Assembly (NCBI GenBank): GCA_009845645.1
Contig: VXZF01000180.1
Span: forward strand, 1-7,716
Source of the DNA: Gemmatimonadota bacterium
GTDB lineage: Bacteria > Latescibacterota > UBA2968 > UBA8231
Length of the DNA: 7,716 nucleotides
Direction: 5' to 3'
Shown here: positions 1-7,716 of the stretch, in pieces
Layout of the letters: each line of letters begins with the position of its first letter
Position numbering within the stretch: position 1 is the first letter of the stretch
The notes under the pieces: model-generated
The model's input: the letters and a program-made list of their open reading frames with translations, nothing else
What the model was told of the DNA's origin: nothing
The model's database searches: none
Position numbers and translations under genes: made by a program

Positions 1-2
1 CT

Positions 3-1010
3 ACCGGATACAACGTCGGTCTGAAACGCTGGTCCTACCGAGGCCGGGTCGGCTGGCAGCGGACGGTAGGTAAGGTGGCTCTGGAATACGGGAGAGGGCC
101 GGTGCCGCGTATTCCTTCAGACAGCTATATCCCTTTGCTCAACAGCGGCCAGTTCCTGTTAGGCTTGGACGACTATTTTGATTATTACTGGAACGAAAGG
201 CTGCGAGCGCGGCTTCATCTTGCTCTGCCGAGTCAGGTCGGCTTGGCAGTGGGCCTTAACCACGAGGAGCATTCTTCGCTACAGGAGACGACCGCTTTCA
301 GTCTGTTAAATCGGGACCGGAGGCCGCGGCCCAATCCGGCGATTGAGGAAGGTCGGCTGCGTTCAGTAGAGGCGGGCCTCGAATGGGGCGGGCCGTACCA
401 GCCTTTTGGATTGACGGCCAATCGGCGGGTCGCAGTGGGGGTGGAGCACAGCAGCACTGGACTGGGCAGCGACTTTTCCTTCACTCGTTTGCGCTTAGCC
501 TTGGACGGCCATTTCAAAACCTTTCTCAAGCGCCGCGTCACGCCCAACGCGCTCGATGTGCGGCTGGTGGCGGGATACTCGATCGGCGATGTGCCAGTGC
601 AGCGCTTTGGATGCTTGGAGGCCAGCATGGGCTTTTTCTCCCCCTTTGGCGCTTTCCGCACGATGCGCGGCCATCCCTATGAGGGGGAGCACTACGCGGC
701 CCTGTACTGGGAGCATAACTTCAAGACCACGCCCTTTGAGTTGTTGGGGCTGTGGGATTGGGCCATGCGGGGTGCAGGGCTGGTGGTACACGGGGCTTCG
801 GGGCGGACGTGGATTGATCCGAAGCGGCGAGCCAAACTGGGGTACGATCCGCGCTACGAGGCGAGTTTCCACCATGAGGTGGGAGCCTCGCTCATGCTGT
901 ACCATCTGCTGCGCCTCGATTTCACCCGGCGGTTGGATCGGCCCGGCTGGGGCGTGGGGTTGAGTTTGGTGCGCTTTGATTTTGGGGGTAATGTTACTGT
1001 AAGGATGTAA
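3..1010 (+). CDS. Outer-membrane beta-barrel protein, DUF5686/Omp85-like, 5' end outside window
   Basis: The reading frame is open from the first complete codon at base 3, so the true start lies upstream. The GTG at 75 is only an internal codon. The visible ~335 residues alternate short polar and aromatic/hydrophobic stretches typical of a transmembrane beta-barrel. The last strand, with GVGLSLVRFDF, matches a C-terminal beta-signal recognised by the BAM machinery. The segments FRTMRGHPYEGEHYAALYWEHNF and FELLGL near residues 218-250 of the visible part recall the barrel of DUF5686 proteins (usually ~800 residues with an N-terminal carboxypeptidase-regulatory-like domain), but I cannot see that N-terminus. 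Eight residues (GGNVTVRM) follow the beta-signal, which is unusual because the aromatic residue is normally last or nearly so. It could instead be another Omp85/surface-antigen-type barrel. Outer-membrane location is fairly sure; the exact family and function are not. Confidence 0.72.
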   Translation, partial: TGYNVGLKRWSYRGRVGWQRTVGKVALEYGRGPVPRIPSDSYIPLLNSGQFLLGLDDYFDYYWNERLRARLHLALPSQVGLAVGLNHEEHSSLQETTAFSLLNRDRRPRPNPAIEEGRLRSVEAGLEWGGPYQPFGLTANRRVAVGVEHSSTGLGSDFSFTRLRLALDGHFKTFLKRRVTPNALDVRLVAGYSIGDVPVQRFGCLEASMGFFSPFGAFRTMRGHPYEGEHYAALYWEHNFKTTPFELLGLWDWAMRGAGLVVHGASGRTWIDPKRRAKLGYDPRYEASFHHEVGASLMLYHLLRLDFTRRLDRPGWGVGLSLVRFDFGGNVTVRM

Positions 1011-1119
1011 TCCTTGACGTTGACGGACAACATGTTGCTGCCAGCGATATTTCGGACGAATTTCACCGGACGCTTGGGCTAGCCGAGGCTTTTTACCACG
1101 AATGAGGAAGGAATCGACC
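1011..1119. other. Intergenic gap with tandem TTGACG and a CAACATGTTG palindrome
   Basis: This 109-base gap separates the barrel gene from the CARDB/PDZ gene. It holds a tandem TTGACG (1014-1019 and 1020-1025) and a perfect 10-base palindrome CAACATGTTG at 1028-1037. A GATATT follows at 1046-1051, but it sits 20 bases from the nearer TTGACG, too far for a good sigma-70 promoter. A regulatory role is possible; I see no convincing promoter. Confidence 0.25.
1073..1094 (+). terminator. Weak hairpin plus T-run after the barrel gene
   Basis: CTTGG (1073-1077) can pair with CCGAG (1083-1087, one G-T wobble) around a five-base loop. GGC and five T residues (1090-1094) follow. The stem is short and the T-run starts a few bases after it, so it is a poor intrinsic terminator. 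It lies only ~10 bases before the ribosome binding site of the next gene, which leaves no room for a new promoter downstream. If real, it would act more like an attenuator. Confidence 0.22.
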
Positions 1120-2277
1120 ATGCGTTATCTCATGTTAGCCGTTTTTCTGTTCGCGTCGTCGGCGTATGCCGCGCCACTCCAAGAAGCACCTGAGGGCAAT
1201 TACGATTTGGTCGCCGTCGAAGTTGTCCATATACCTGAGGAAGTGGTGGTCGGCGATGAAGTCGTATTCGTCAACCATCTGGCCAACCGAGGCACTGACG
1301 CCATTCCTCCCCGCACCTATTGGGTCGATTTTTACGTGGACGGCGAGTGCGTCAGCTTCGATCACGGCACGGGAGGTTTGAGGCCGGGCGGGACTAGTAC
1401 CTACTCGAAGGCCGAAGGCTACTATCACTTCAAGCCGACGGAACCGGGGACGTACACGTATCGCTGGATACTGGACAAGGAAGAGAATCTGCCCGAGACA
1501 GACGAGACTAATAATGTCATTGAGGGGACCATCGTCGTGGCCGAGCGCTCGGCTGAGCACGACGAGCTCCAAGCGGCCAAACAGGCCCTGCTAGATCAGC
1601 TCGAACTCATCGGCAAAAATATGGTGGAAGGGAGCTATCCCCCCGAACTCGAGCTTAGCCCGGATTCAACCCACCAAGAGTTACAGTGGTTCACAGAGTT
1701 GTTCGACGAGATCGGGATTAAAGTGCAATCGGGGGACTTTTATAGTAACTACCTGACGTCCCAGGCGTTCGCTCCTCCGGGGGGAAAGGCTACTCACCGC
1801 TTGGCCTTCAGAAACATGAGTGAGAGCGAATGGCCAGCGTTGTTCGTCCAGTATTTCGACGGGGAGGAATGGGCCAAACAGGCCATCAGCGAATTCTACC
1901 GGGACAATCAGGTTACGATGACCTTCAGAGTGGCTCACAACGAGCAAGCCGGTACTTTCCGCCTGCTGGAATCGAGTAGGGTGAGTTATCTTTCCCCGGA
2001 TGAGAAGGGTTGGCTCGGCGTATGGTTGGCCGAGGGCGAGAGTGGCGCGGTCATTGACCGAATAGAGGACAGTAGTCCCGCTCAAGAGGCTGGCTTTGAA
2101 CAAGGCGACATTTTGCTCACCCTGGTAGGGAAACCCATAATTTCCCCATCCCAACTAGACTTCCTACTGAGGCGTATGAAACCCGGCACTGAGGTTGCGT
2201 TCGGGCTAGTGCGCAATGGTGTCCAAATGGAGAAGACGGTACAGTTGGGAACTCAATCCGAACCCCGCCGCAGATGA
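1120..2277 (+). CDS. Secreted protein with N-terminal CARDB-like and C-terminal PDZ domains
   Basis: The 385-residue protein starts at the ATG at 1120, not the in-frame ATG at 1102, because AGGAAGGA lies about 7 bases before 1120 and the signal peptide begins there. Residues 1-17 are a Sec signal peptide with a hydrophobic core and a likely cleavage after AYA. Residues ~26-140 look like a CARDB/Ig-like adhesion or binding domain (PPRTYWVDFYVDG, then the hallmark ETDETNN). Residues ~145-295 are not recognised. Residues ~297-377 are a PDZ domain (GWLGV, then SPAQEAGFEQGDILLTLVGKPI, then KPGTEVAFGLVRNG). No protease catalytic domain is present, so this is not an HtrA or Ctp protease. It probably binds peptides or partner proteins in the periplasm or at the surface. 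Its stop overlaps the ribosome binding site of the regulator gene, which suggests co-expression with the two-component pair. Domain calls are good; the function is unknown. Confidence 0.82.
   Translation: MRYLMLAVFLFASSAYAAPLQEAPEGNYDLVAVEVVHIPEEVVVGDEVVFVNHLANRGTDAIPPRTYWVDFYVDGECVSFDHGTGGLRPGGTSTYSKAEGYYHFKPTEPGTYTYRWILDKEENLPETDETNNVIEGTIVVAERSAEHDELQAAKQALLDQLELIGKNMVEGSYPPELELSPDSTHQELQWFTELFDEIGIKVQSGDFYSNYLTSQAFAPPGGKATHRLAFRNMSESEWPALFVQYFDGEEWAKQAISEFYRDNQVTMTFRVAHNEQAGTFRLLESSRVSYLSPDEKGWLGVWLAEGESGAVIDRIEDSSPAQEAGFEQGDILLTLVGKPIISPSQLDFLLRRMKPGTEVAFGLVRNGVQMEKTVQLGTQSEPRRR
2184..2199 (+). promoter_or_regulatory. Putative sigma-54 (-24/-12) promoter for the regulator-kinase genes
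   Basis: The bases CGGCAC-TGAGG-TTGCG match the RpoN consensus TGGCAC-N5-TTGCA/T except at the two outermost positions. The invariant GG (2185-2186) and GC (2197-2198) are exactly 12 bases apart. Transcription would begin near 2210, about 78 bases before the ATG of the regulator gene, which itself encodes a sigma-54 activator. The site lies in codons for the common PDZ motif KPGTEVA, so chance or coding constraint remains possible. Confidence 0.38.
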
Positions 2278-2280
2278 GGA
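2276..2280 (+). promoter_or_regulatory. Ribosome binding site that sets the regulator start, overlapping the upstream stop
   Basis: GAGGA lies 7 bases before the ATG at 2288 and shares two bases with the TGA stop (2275-2277) of the CARDB/PDZ gene. This supports 2288 over the GTG at 2216, which lies inside the upstream gene. It suggests that translation of the two genes is linked. Confidence 0.7.
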
Positions 2281-2287
2281 CTGGGCG

Positions 2288-3654
<1,367 letters not shown>

Positions 3655-3658
<4 letters not shown>

Positions 3659-4956
3659 GCCTGCGCACCAAACTCATCCTCTACCTGATCGGTATTCACC
3701 TCGTGTTCGCGGGGCTTGCCGGGTATCTGTTGCGCGAGGAAAAGCCTTGGCTGTTGGGGGTCGAAGCATTCTTCGTCTTGTCTTTTGCGGTCGGCGTGCG
3801 CTTGATTCAGCATTTTTGGGTGCCGCTCGATCTAATCCGCACGGGTGCCGAACTCATCGGCGAGCGCGATTTCACTAGCAAGTTCGTCGAAGTGGGCCAG
3901 CCGGAAATGGATCAGCTCGTGCGCGTGTACAACCGCATGATCGACCAATTGCGCGAAGAGCGCACGCGGCTGCAGGAACAGCACTACTTCATGGATAAGA
4001 TCCTGACGGCCTCGCCGTCGGGCATTATCACCCTCGACTTCGATGACAAAGTCGCCCTAGTCAATCCCAGTGCTAGCCGCCTGTTGGGGCTGGCCGAAAG
4101 CGCGGTGGTCGGCCAGTCATTGGACGAGTTGGGGACGGCATTTGCCCGCGCCCTGCACGCTTTGGCCGTCGGCGAGTCGCAGGTGTTGCCAGTGCAAGGG
4201 CAGCGGGTGCGTTGCCACAAGGCGCAGTTTTTGGACCAGGGATTTCCGCGCAGCTTTATCCTGATGGAGGAATTGACCGAGGAATTGCGCCTGTCGGAGA
4301 AGGCGGCCTACGAGAAAGTCATCCGCCTGTTGGCACACGAGGTGAACAATTCAACGGGAGCGGTCAATTCCCTGCTGCACTCGTGCCTCAACTACAAGGG
4401 ACAACTGCGGGAGGCCGACCGCGGCGATTTTGAGAACGCCCTGCAAGTGGCCAGCGACCGCATCGACCATCTCAGCGCCTTCATGCGCAGCTTTGCCGAG
4501 GTGGTCAAACTGCCGGCACCGCATTTGCAGCCCGTGGACTTGGAAGCCCTGTTGCGCGACATCGCCGTGCTGATGCGCGCCGAGTGCGAACGCCGCAATA
4601 TCGAATGGGACTGGGATATTCAGGCGGACCTGAAGCGCATTCCCATGGACGAAAACCAGATAGAGCAGGCGTTTGTCAATATCCTAAAAAATGCGGTGGA
4701 GGCCATTGGCGAGGACGGCAGGATCACCATTCGCTTGGGCAAGATGCAAGACCGGCCCTTTGCCGTGGTCAAGGATACGGGTACGGGGATTGACCCGGAA
4801 GTGGCCGAGAGCTTGTTCACGCCGTTTTTTAGCACCAAGGAAAACCGGCGCGGCCTCGGCCTGACGTTGGTGCAGGAGATTCTGAGCCGGCACGGTTTTG
4901 CCTTTTCCCTCGAAAGCCCTCCAGACGAGCCGACCCGTTTTACCATCCGCTTTTGA
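3655..4956 (+). CDS. Membrane sensor histidine kinase, NtrB/NtrY-like (two TM, PAS-like, HisKA, HATPase_c)
   Basis: The 433-residue protein starts with TTG at 3655, inside the TTGA that also ends the regulator gene. The two membrane helices at ~7-26 and ~32-51 begin almost at once, so this start is needed. Only about five residues join the helices, so there is no periplasmic sensor domain. A HAMP-like/coiled segment (~55-112) leads to a PAS-like domain (~113-205: ILTASPSGIITLD, VNPSASRLLGL). The H-box is LLAHEVNNS with phospho-acceptor H228. The ATPase domain shows the N-box with N346, G1 DTGTG (374-378), an F-box around FFSTK (391-395) and G2 RGLGL (399-403). All catalytic motifs are intact. 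By family knowledge it autophosphorylates and passes phosphate to the adjacent regulator (D50). The signal is unknown and probably cytoplasmic or membrane-borne. The ribosome binding site is weak (GGGA, 3644-3647), consistent with translational coupling. Confidence 0.94.
4514..4529 (+). promoter_or_regulatory. Intragenic sigma-54-like element inside the kinase gene
   Basis: CGGCAC-CGCAT-TTGCA matches the RpoN -24/-12 consensus at every conserved base except the first T. GG (4515-4516) and GC (4527-4528) are 12 bases apart. It lies within the kinase gene, about 440 bases before its end, and points only at the convergent transporter gene, so a transcript from it would be antisense to that gene. 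It may be a chance match or a sigma-54 site of the intragenic kind known in other bacteria. Confidence 0.22.
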
Positions 4957-4990
4957 AACCCCTGCGCCTCTCATAATCCACCCTGACATC
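4957..4990. other. Short convergent intergenic gap without visible terminator
   Basis: Thirty-four bases separate the stops of the convergent kinase and transporter genes. I see no stem-loop or T-run for either strand, so transcripts may run into each other unless Rho stops them. Confidence 0.5.
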
Positions 4991-7312
4991 CTAGAACTCG
5001 ACGGTTTCGCGCTTCATTAGCCGCAGGGTCGTCACCGTGCCGAAGAACACCATGAGAAAGAGCAGCACGGCAATGGCCGTGGCCTCGCCCACTTTGAATT
5101 CCTGGAACATGGACTGCACCATGCGAGTGCCGATGACGTGGTTCTCAGTGACCGGGGCCTGATTAGTCAGCAGCCAGATGACCTCAAAGGCCTTCATGCC
5201 GCCAATGACCATGAAGACAATGGAGATGGAGAGGATTTCCCAGATGAGCGGCAGGGTGATGCTCCAGAACTGACGCCAGACCGAGGCCCCATCTATGTCC
5301 GCGGCTTCGTACATGCTTTGCGGGATGCTCTCCATGGCGGCGAGGAAGAGGATCATATTGAAGCCGCAGGCCCCCCAGATGGACATGGGTACGAGGGCCC
5401 AGTAGAGATTGTCCTGGGCCAGCCAGGCAAAGCCCTCAAAGCCGTGGAACCAGTGGGCCAGCAGCTCAATGCCCAGGACGGAAAAGATTTTGCCTAGGGT
5501 CGTCAGCACCGAGTTGACCGGGCCGCCTTGGGGGTTGTACAGGTGCATCCACAATAGGGTAGCGGCGACCCCGCCGAGAATGTTGGGAAAGAAGAAGACT
5601 ATCTTGAAGAGTTGGGCACCGCGCACCTGGCGGGAAATGCACACGGCGAGAAAGAGCGACAGGGGGAGCACAAAGAGCGGAATCGCGAACATGATGAAGA
5701 GGTTGTTGCTCAGGCCAATCCAGAACTCGTCGCTTTCCAACAGCAGGCGCTTGAAGTGCAACAGCCCCACAAAGGTCATCTCGGTCAAACCGTCCCAGCG
5801 ATTGAGGCTCCAGATGAAGGATTTGAGGGAAGGCAAGATGACGAAGATGGTGTACAGGGCCGCAGCTGGTCCGACGAAGAAGAGCACGCCACCCCAGCGC
5901 AGGCGCACGCGGCTCTGGGTGGAGGCTATTCTGCCGGCGCGGAGTTTGGCTAGGGTGGTATAGAGCCAGTACAGGGCGCCCAGGCCCAGCAAACCGAGCA
6001 AAAGCGCGGGTTTCCACACGTGGCGCACAGTGGTGCGGTCGGGATTTTCGGCCCGAGTGCGCACTGCTAAGGCCGCAGCTTCGAGGGCACGAGCCCCTTC
6101 GGCGGGGGTCATTTCGCCGTTCATTACCTTGAAGCGGACGTCGTTGATCGGCTGGTTCATCTCTGGGAAACCCTCGCCGGGGGCGGTTCCGTACGTAGTG
6201 GTGGCCCGGCGCGTCAGGTCGATCAGGTCGTGCATATCTTCGCTCACCCGGCCCTCCATCACGCCTTCGACCGCCACTGTAATATCGCGCATCTGGGCGA
6301 AGGTGCCGGCCATTTTGCGCGAGGTCATAAAGCGGAGAAAATCCGCGCCGATTTCGGGGTGGTGGCTGTTCTTCATGACAAAGTAGTATCCGGTGCCGGT
6401 GAAGATGGCGTTGGGATCGGCCTTGTCGGCATCGACTATGGGCAGGTTGAAGGCACCGAGGCGAAAATCGGGGGGTATCTTGCCCTGCATTTCGCTCTTG
6501 AGCCAGGAGCCGCAAAAAATCATGGCTGTCTGCCCGGTGAAAAACTCTAGCTGGGCCTCGGTATGGCTCATCCCCAGAGCGCCGAGCTGGAAATAGTTTT
6601 GGGCCGTGCGCTGGATGAAGGCTAGGGCCTGTTCGAATTCGGGGTTGGCAAAGCTGCCGGGTATCAGGTCCTTTTGCTGGTAGTAGCGCTCCCGGCCGGC
6701 CAAGTGGTAGTAGGAATTGTCGATGACGGCTCCGGCATAGCCCGGGTAGCGTCCCTGGAAGGCCAGCGGCGGGATGCCGGCGGCCTTGACCTGTTCGCAG
6801 AGGGCGAAGAATTCGTCCCAGGTGCGGGCCGGTTCCCAGCCGTGCTCGGCGAACATGTTCTTGTTGTACCACACGGCATAGACCACGTAGAGGAAGGGGA
6901 TGCCGTAGATCTTGCCCTGGTACTGGAAGCGGTCGAGGCTACCGGGTAGGAAGGATTGCCGCCAGGTCTTGTCGCCCTCCCAGTTGGGGCCGTCGAGGTA
7001 CTCGTCGAGGGGTTGGACTTGGCCGTTGCGGATAAGGGCCCAGTAGTTGAGCCCGGCGTTGGTCACCTCTGGGTACGTGCCTTCCAGGACCCGCACCCTG
7101 ATTTTGTCGGCAATGCGCGGATCTCCGTACAGATCGACCAGGACGTCAGGTCGGGCCTCTTCGTAGCCGCGGGCGGCCTCAAAGAAAAAGGTCAGGCCGC
7201 AGCCGCCCTCGAAGATGGGTACTTCGATGGTGGTGCGTCCGAGTGCTTCTTGGGCCGCGGAGAGGAGGAACAGACAGAAGACGAAGAGTGCTTTCATCCC
7301 TTCAGTGCCCAC
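4991..7312 (-). CDS. Fused sugar-binding protein and MalF-like ABC permease
   Basis: This 773-residue single frame joins two parts that are normally separate genes. Residues ~6-25 form a signal peptide or anchor without a lipobox. Residues ~27-415 are a CUT1-type extracellular sugar-binding protein (YGIPFLYVVYAVWYNKNMF, WEPARTWDEFF, then FFTGQTAMIFCGSW). A membrane helix (~435-455) and a basic cytoplasmic loop (KLRAGR to RVRLR) follow. Residues ~470-773 are a six-helix MalF-type permease with the EAA loop that docks the ATPase (YEAADIDGAS through TLPL, ~669-685). The topology obeys the positive-inside rule, with the binding domain in the periplasm. The start at GTG 7312 has AAGGG (7320-7324) at good spacing; ATG 7297 is the alternative, but its purine run touches the ATG. 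By family knowledge it imports a mono- or oligosaccharide with a second permease and a MalK-type ATPase. Neither is adjacent. Domain assignment is sure; the substrate is unknown. Confidence 0.93.
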   Translation of the reverse strand: MGTEGMKALFVFCLFLLSAAQEALGRTTIEVPIFEGGCGLTFFFEAARGYEEARPDVLVDLYGDPRIADKIRVRVLEGTYPEVTNAGLNYWALIRNGQVQPLDEYLDGPNWEGDKTWRQSFLPGSLDRFQYQGKIYGIPFLYVVYAVWYNKNMFAEHGWEPARTWDEFFALCEQVKAAGIPPLAFQGRYPGYAGAVIDNSYYHLAGRERYYQQKDLIPGSFANPEFEQALAFIQRTAQNYFQLGALGMSHTEAQLEFFTGQTAMIFCGSWLKSEMQGKIPPDFRLGAFNLPIVDADKADPNAIFTGTGYYFVMKNSHHPEIGADFLRFMTSRKMAGTFAQMRDITVAVEGVMEGRVSEDMHDLIDLTRRATTTYGTAPGEGFPEMNQPINDVRFKVMNGEMTPAEGARALEAAALAVRTRAENPDRTTVRHVWKPALLLGLLGLGALYWLYTTLAKLRAGRIASTQSRVRLRWGGVLFFVGPAAALYTIFVILPSLKSFIWSLNRWDGLTEMTFVGLLHFKRLLLESDEFWIGLSNNLFIMFAIPLFVLPLSLFLAVCISRQVRGAQLFKIVFFFPNILGGVAATLLWMHLYNPQGGPVNSVLTTLGKIFSVLGIELLAHWFHGFEGFAWLAQDNLYWALVPMSIWGACGFNMILFLAAMESIPQSMYEAADIDGASVWRQFWSITLPLIWEILSISIVFMVIGGMKAFEVIWLLTNQAPVTENHVIGTRMVQSMFQEFKVGEATAIAVLLFLMVFFGTVTTLRLMKRETVEF

Positions 7313-7323
7313 GGTGATGCCCT

Positions 7324-7336
7324 TGATAATGTATCA
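7324..7336. repeat. Perfect inverted repeat TGATA-ATG-TATCA beside the transporter ribosome binding site
   Basis: The 5-base arms at 7324-7328 and 7332-7336 are perfectly complementary around ATG. On the minus strand the element directly abuts the AAGGG ribosome binding site of the fusion gene, sharing one base with it. It could be a small operator, as sugar importers are commonly repressed, or chance. Confidence 0.25.
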
Positions 7337-7371
7337 GCAATTTGGATGACGATCAGAGGCCGTGCGAAGTC

Positions 7372-7400
7372 AATATAGACGGAAGCATCCAGAGGATCAA
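7372..7400 (-). promoter_or_regulatory. Candidate sigma-70-type promoter for the fused transporter gene
   Basis: On the minus strand, TTGATC (7400-7395, 4/6 to the -35 consensus) and TATATT (7377-7372, 5/6 to the -10 consensus) are separated by exactly 17 bases. Transcription would start near 7365, giving an untranslated leader of ~53 bases. The promoter lies between the TPR gene stop and the fusion gene, so the fusion could be expressed independently. Confidence 0.42.
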
Positions 7401-7435
7401 TCTGCCGGTTCGCGACGTTATCCACTTATGCAGAG

Positions 7436-7714
7436 TTAACGGGCAGCACCTGAGCGCTGTAATTGATCCGCCCGAGCACGAGCTAGGCGGGCATGTTCCG
7501 TGCGTCCCATTTTCTCGTAGAGGACGCCTAAATTGCGATGGGCTGTGATCGATTGGGCGTCGTATTTGATGGCCTGAAGTAGGGATCTTTCTGCTGCCTC
7601 GTAGGAGCCCTGTTGCATATAGAGTACGCCCAAGTTCCGCTGAGCAGGGACAAAGTCGGGTTTGAGCCGGACGGCTTGTTCGAGGGCGTGGATTTGTTCA
7701 TCTGTTAGATTCAG
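7436..7714 (-). CDS. TPR-repeat protein, 3' end only
   Basis: The frame is open on the minus strand from the window edge to TAA at 7438-7436; the start lies outside the window, and the TTG at 7633 is an internal codon. The visible ~92 residues contain the end of one tetratricopeptide repeat (HALEQAVRLKPDF), one full repeat (PAQRNLGVLYMQQGSYEAAE to LLQAIKYDAQ) and the start of a last one (AHRNLGVLYEKMGRTEHA). A basic C-terminal tail follows (RLARARADQLQRSGAAR). Such helical-hairpin repeats mediate protein-protein contacts; no function can be assigned from this end alone. It lies upstream of and co-directional with the transporter fusion, 123 bases away. Confidence 0.88.
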   Translation of the reverse strand: MNLTDEQIHALEQAVRLKPDFVPAQRNLGVLYMQQGSYEAAERSLLQAIKYDAQSITAHRNLGVLYEKMGRTEHARLARARADQLQRSGAAR

Positions 7715-7716
7715 AT

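Noticed and set aside
1046..1051. GATATT as a -10 box for a sigma-70 promoter with the tandem TTGACG
   Set aside because: Spacing to the TTGACG copies is 20 or 26 bases and the -10 match is only 4/6.
1102..1119. Earlier ATG for the CARDB/PDZ gene
   Set aside because: It would consume the ribosome binding site of 1120 and add six residues ahead of a signal peptide that already starts well at MRYLML.
495..1121. 208-codon minus-strand open frame opposite the barrel gene
   Set aside because: The composition is Gln/His/Pro-rich and shadow-like, with no motif; the plus strand encodes a coherent barrel.
1297..2277. HtrA- or Ctp-type protease suggested by the PDZ domain
   Set aside because: There is no GNSGG serine motif and no S41 catalytic Ser/Lys region; only a single PDZ domain is visible.
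2216..2287. Upstream GTG start for the response regulator
   Set aside because: It would add 24 residues unlike any receiver domain and overlap the PDZ-coding sequence. The ATG at 2288 has a proper ribosome binding site and begins exactly at MILVVDDD.
5409..5963. 184-codon plus-strand open frame opposite the transporter
   Set aside because: Lys/Arg/Pro-rich antisense shadow of the permease segment, with no domain.
5466..6872. 468-codon open frame on the minus strand
   Set aside because: It lies in another frame of the transporter fusion. Its product is rich in Arg, Pro and His with no recognisable domain, while the overlapping frame encodes clear binding-protein and permease motifs.

Overview
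The window (7,716 bases, moderately GC-rich) looks like chromosomal DNA of a diderm (Gram-negative-type) bacterium. It encodes an outer-membrane beta-barrel, an exported CARDB/PDZ protein, a sigma-54-type two-component pair, a sugar-importer component and a TPR protein. The barrel resembles DUF5686-like proteins, and the regulator carries GAFTDA in place of GAFTGA. Both are common in the Bacteroidetes/FCB part of the tree, so an FCB-like or candidate-phylum bacterium is possible, but the phylum cannot be fixed from this sequence. There is no rRNA, tRNA, CRISPR array or insertion sequence.

Left half, plus strand. A barrel gene with its 5' end outside the window (to 1010) is followed by a 109-base gap with weak palindromes and a weak hairpin plus T-run. 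Then come three tightly packed genes: a secreted CARDB + PDZ protein (1120-2277), an NtrC-type response regulator (2288-3658) and its histidine kinase (3655-4956). The regulator's ribosome binding site overlaps the stop of the CARDB/PDZ gene. The kinase's TTG start overlaps the regulator's stop by four bases. This strongly suggests one operon with translational coupling. A near-consensus sigma-54 -24/-12 element lies inside the 3' end of the CARDB/PDZ gene, about 90 bases before the regulator start, so the regulator-kinase pair may also be autoregulated.

Right half, minus strand. A convergent 773-residue gene (4991-7312) joins a complete sugar-binding protein to a MalF-like permease in one reading frame, with an extra membrane helix between them. 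This is the most unusual object in the window. No MalG-type permease or ATPase lies next to it, so its partners must be encoded elsewhere. Upstream on the same strand is the 3' end of a TPR protein gene (7436 to the window edge). The 123-base gap between them holds a good sigma-70-type promoter candidate and a small palindrome next to the ribosome binding site.

How the parts may work together (inference): the kinase has almost no periplasmic loop and a cytoplasmic PAS-like region, so the signal is probably internal or membrane-borne. The co-transcribed CARDB/PDZ protein may be an envelope accessory or output of the same pathway. The transporter fusion appears to be a separate transcription unit.
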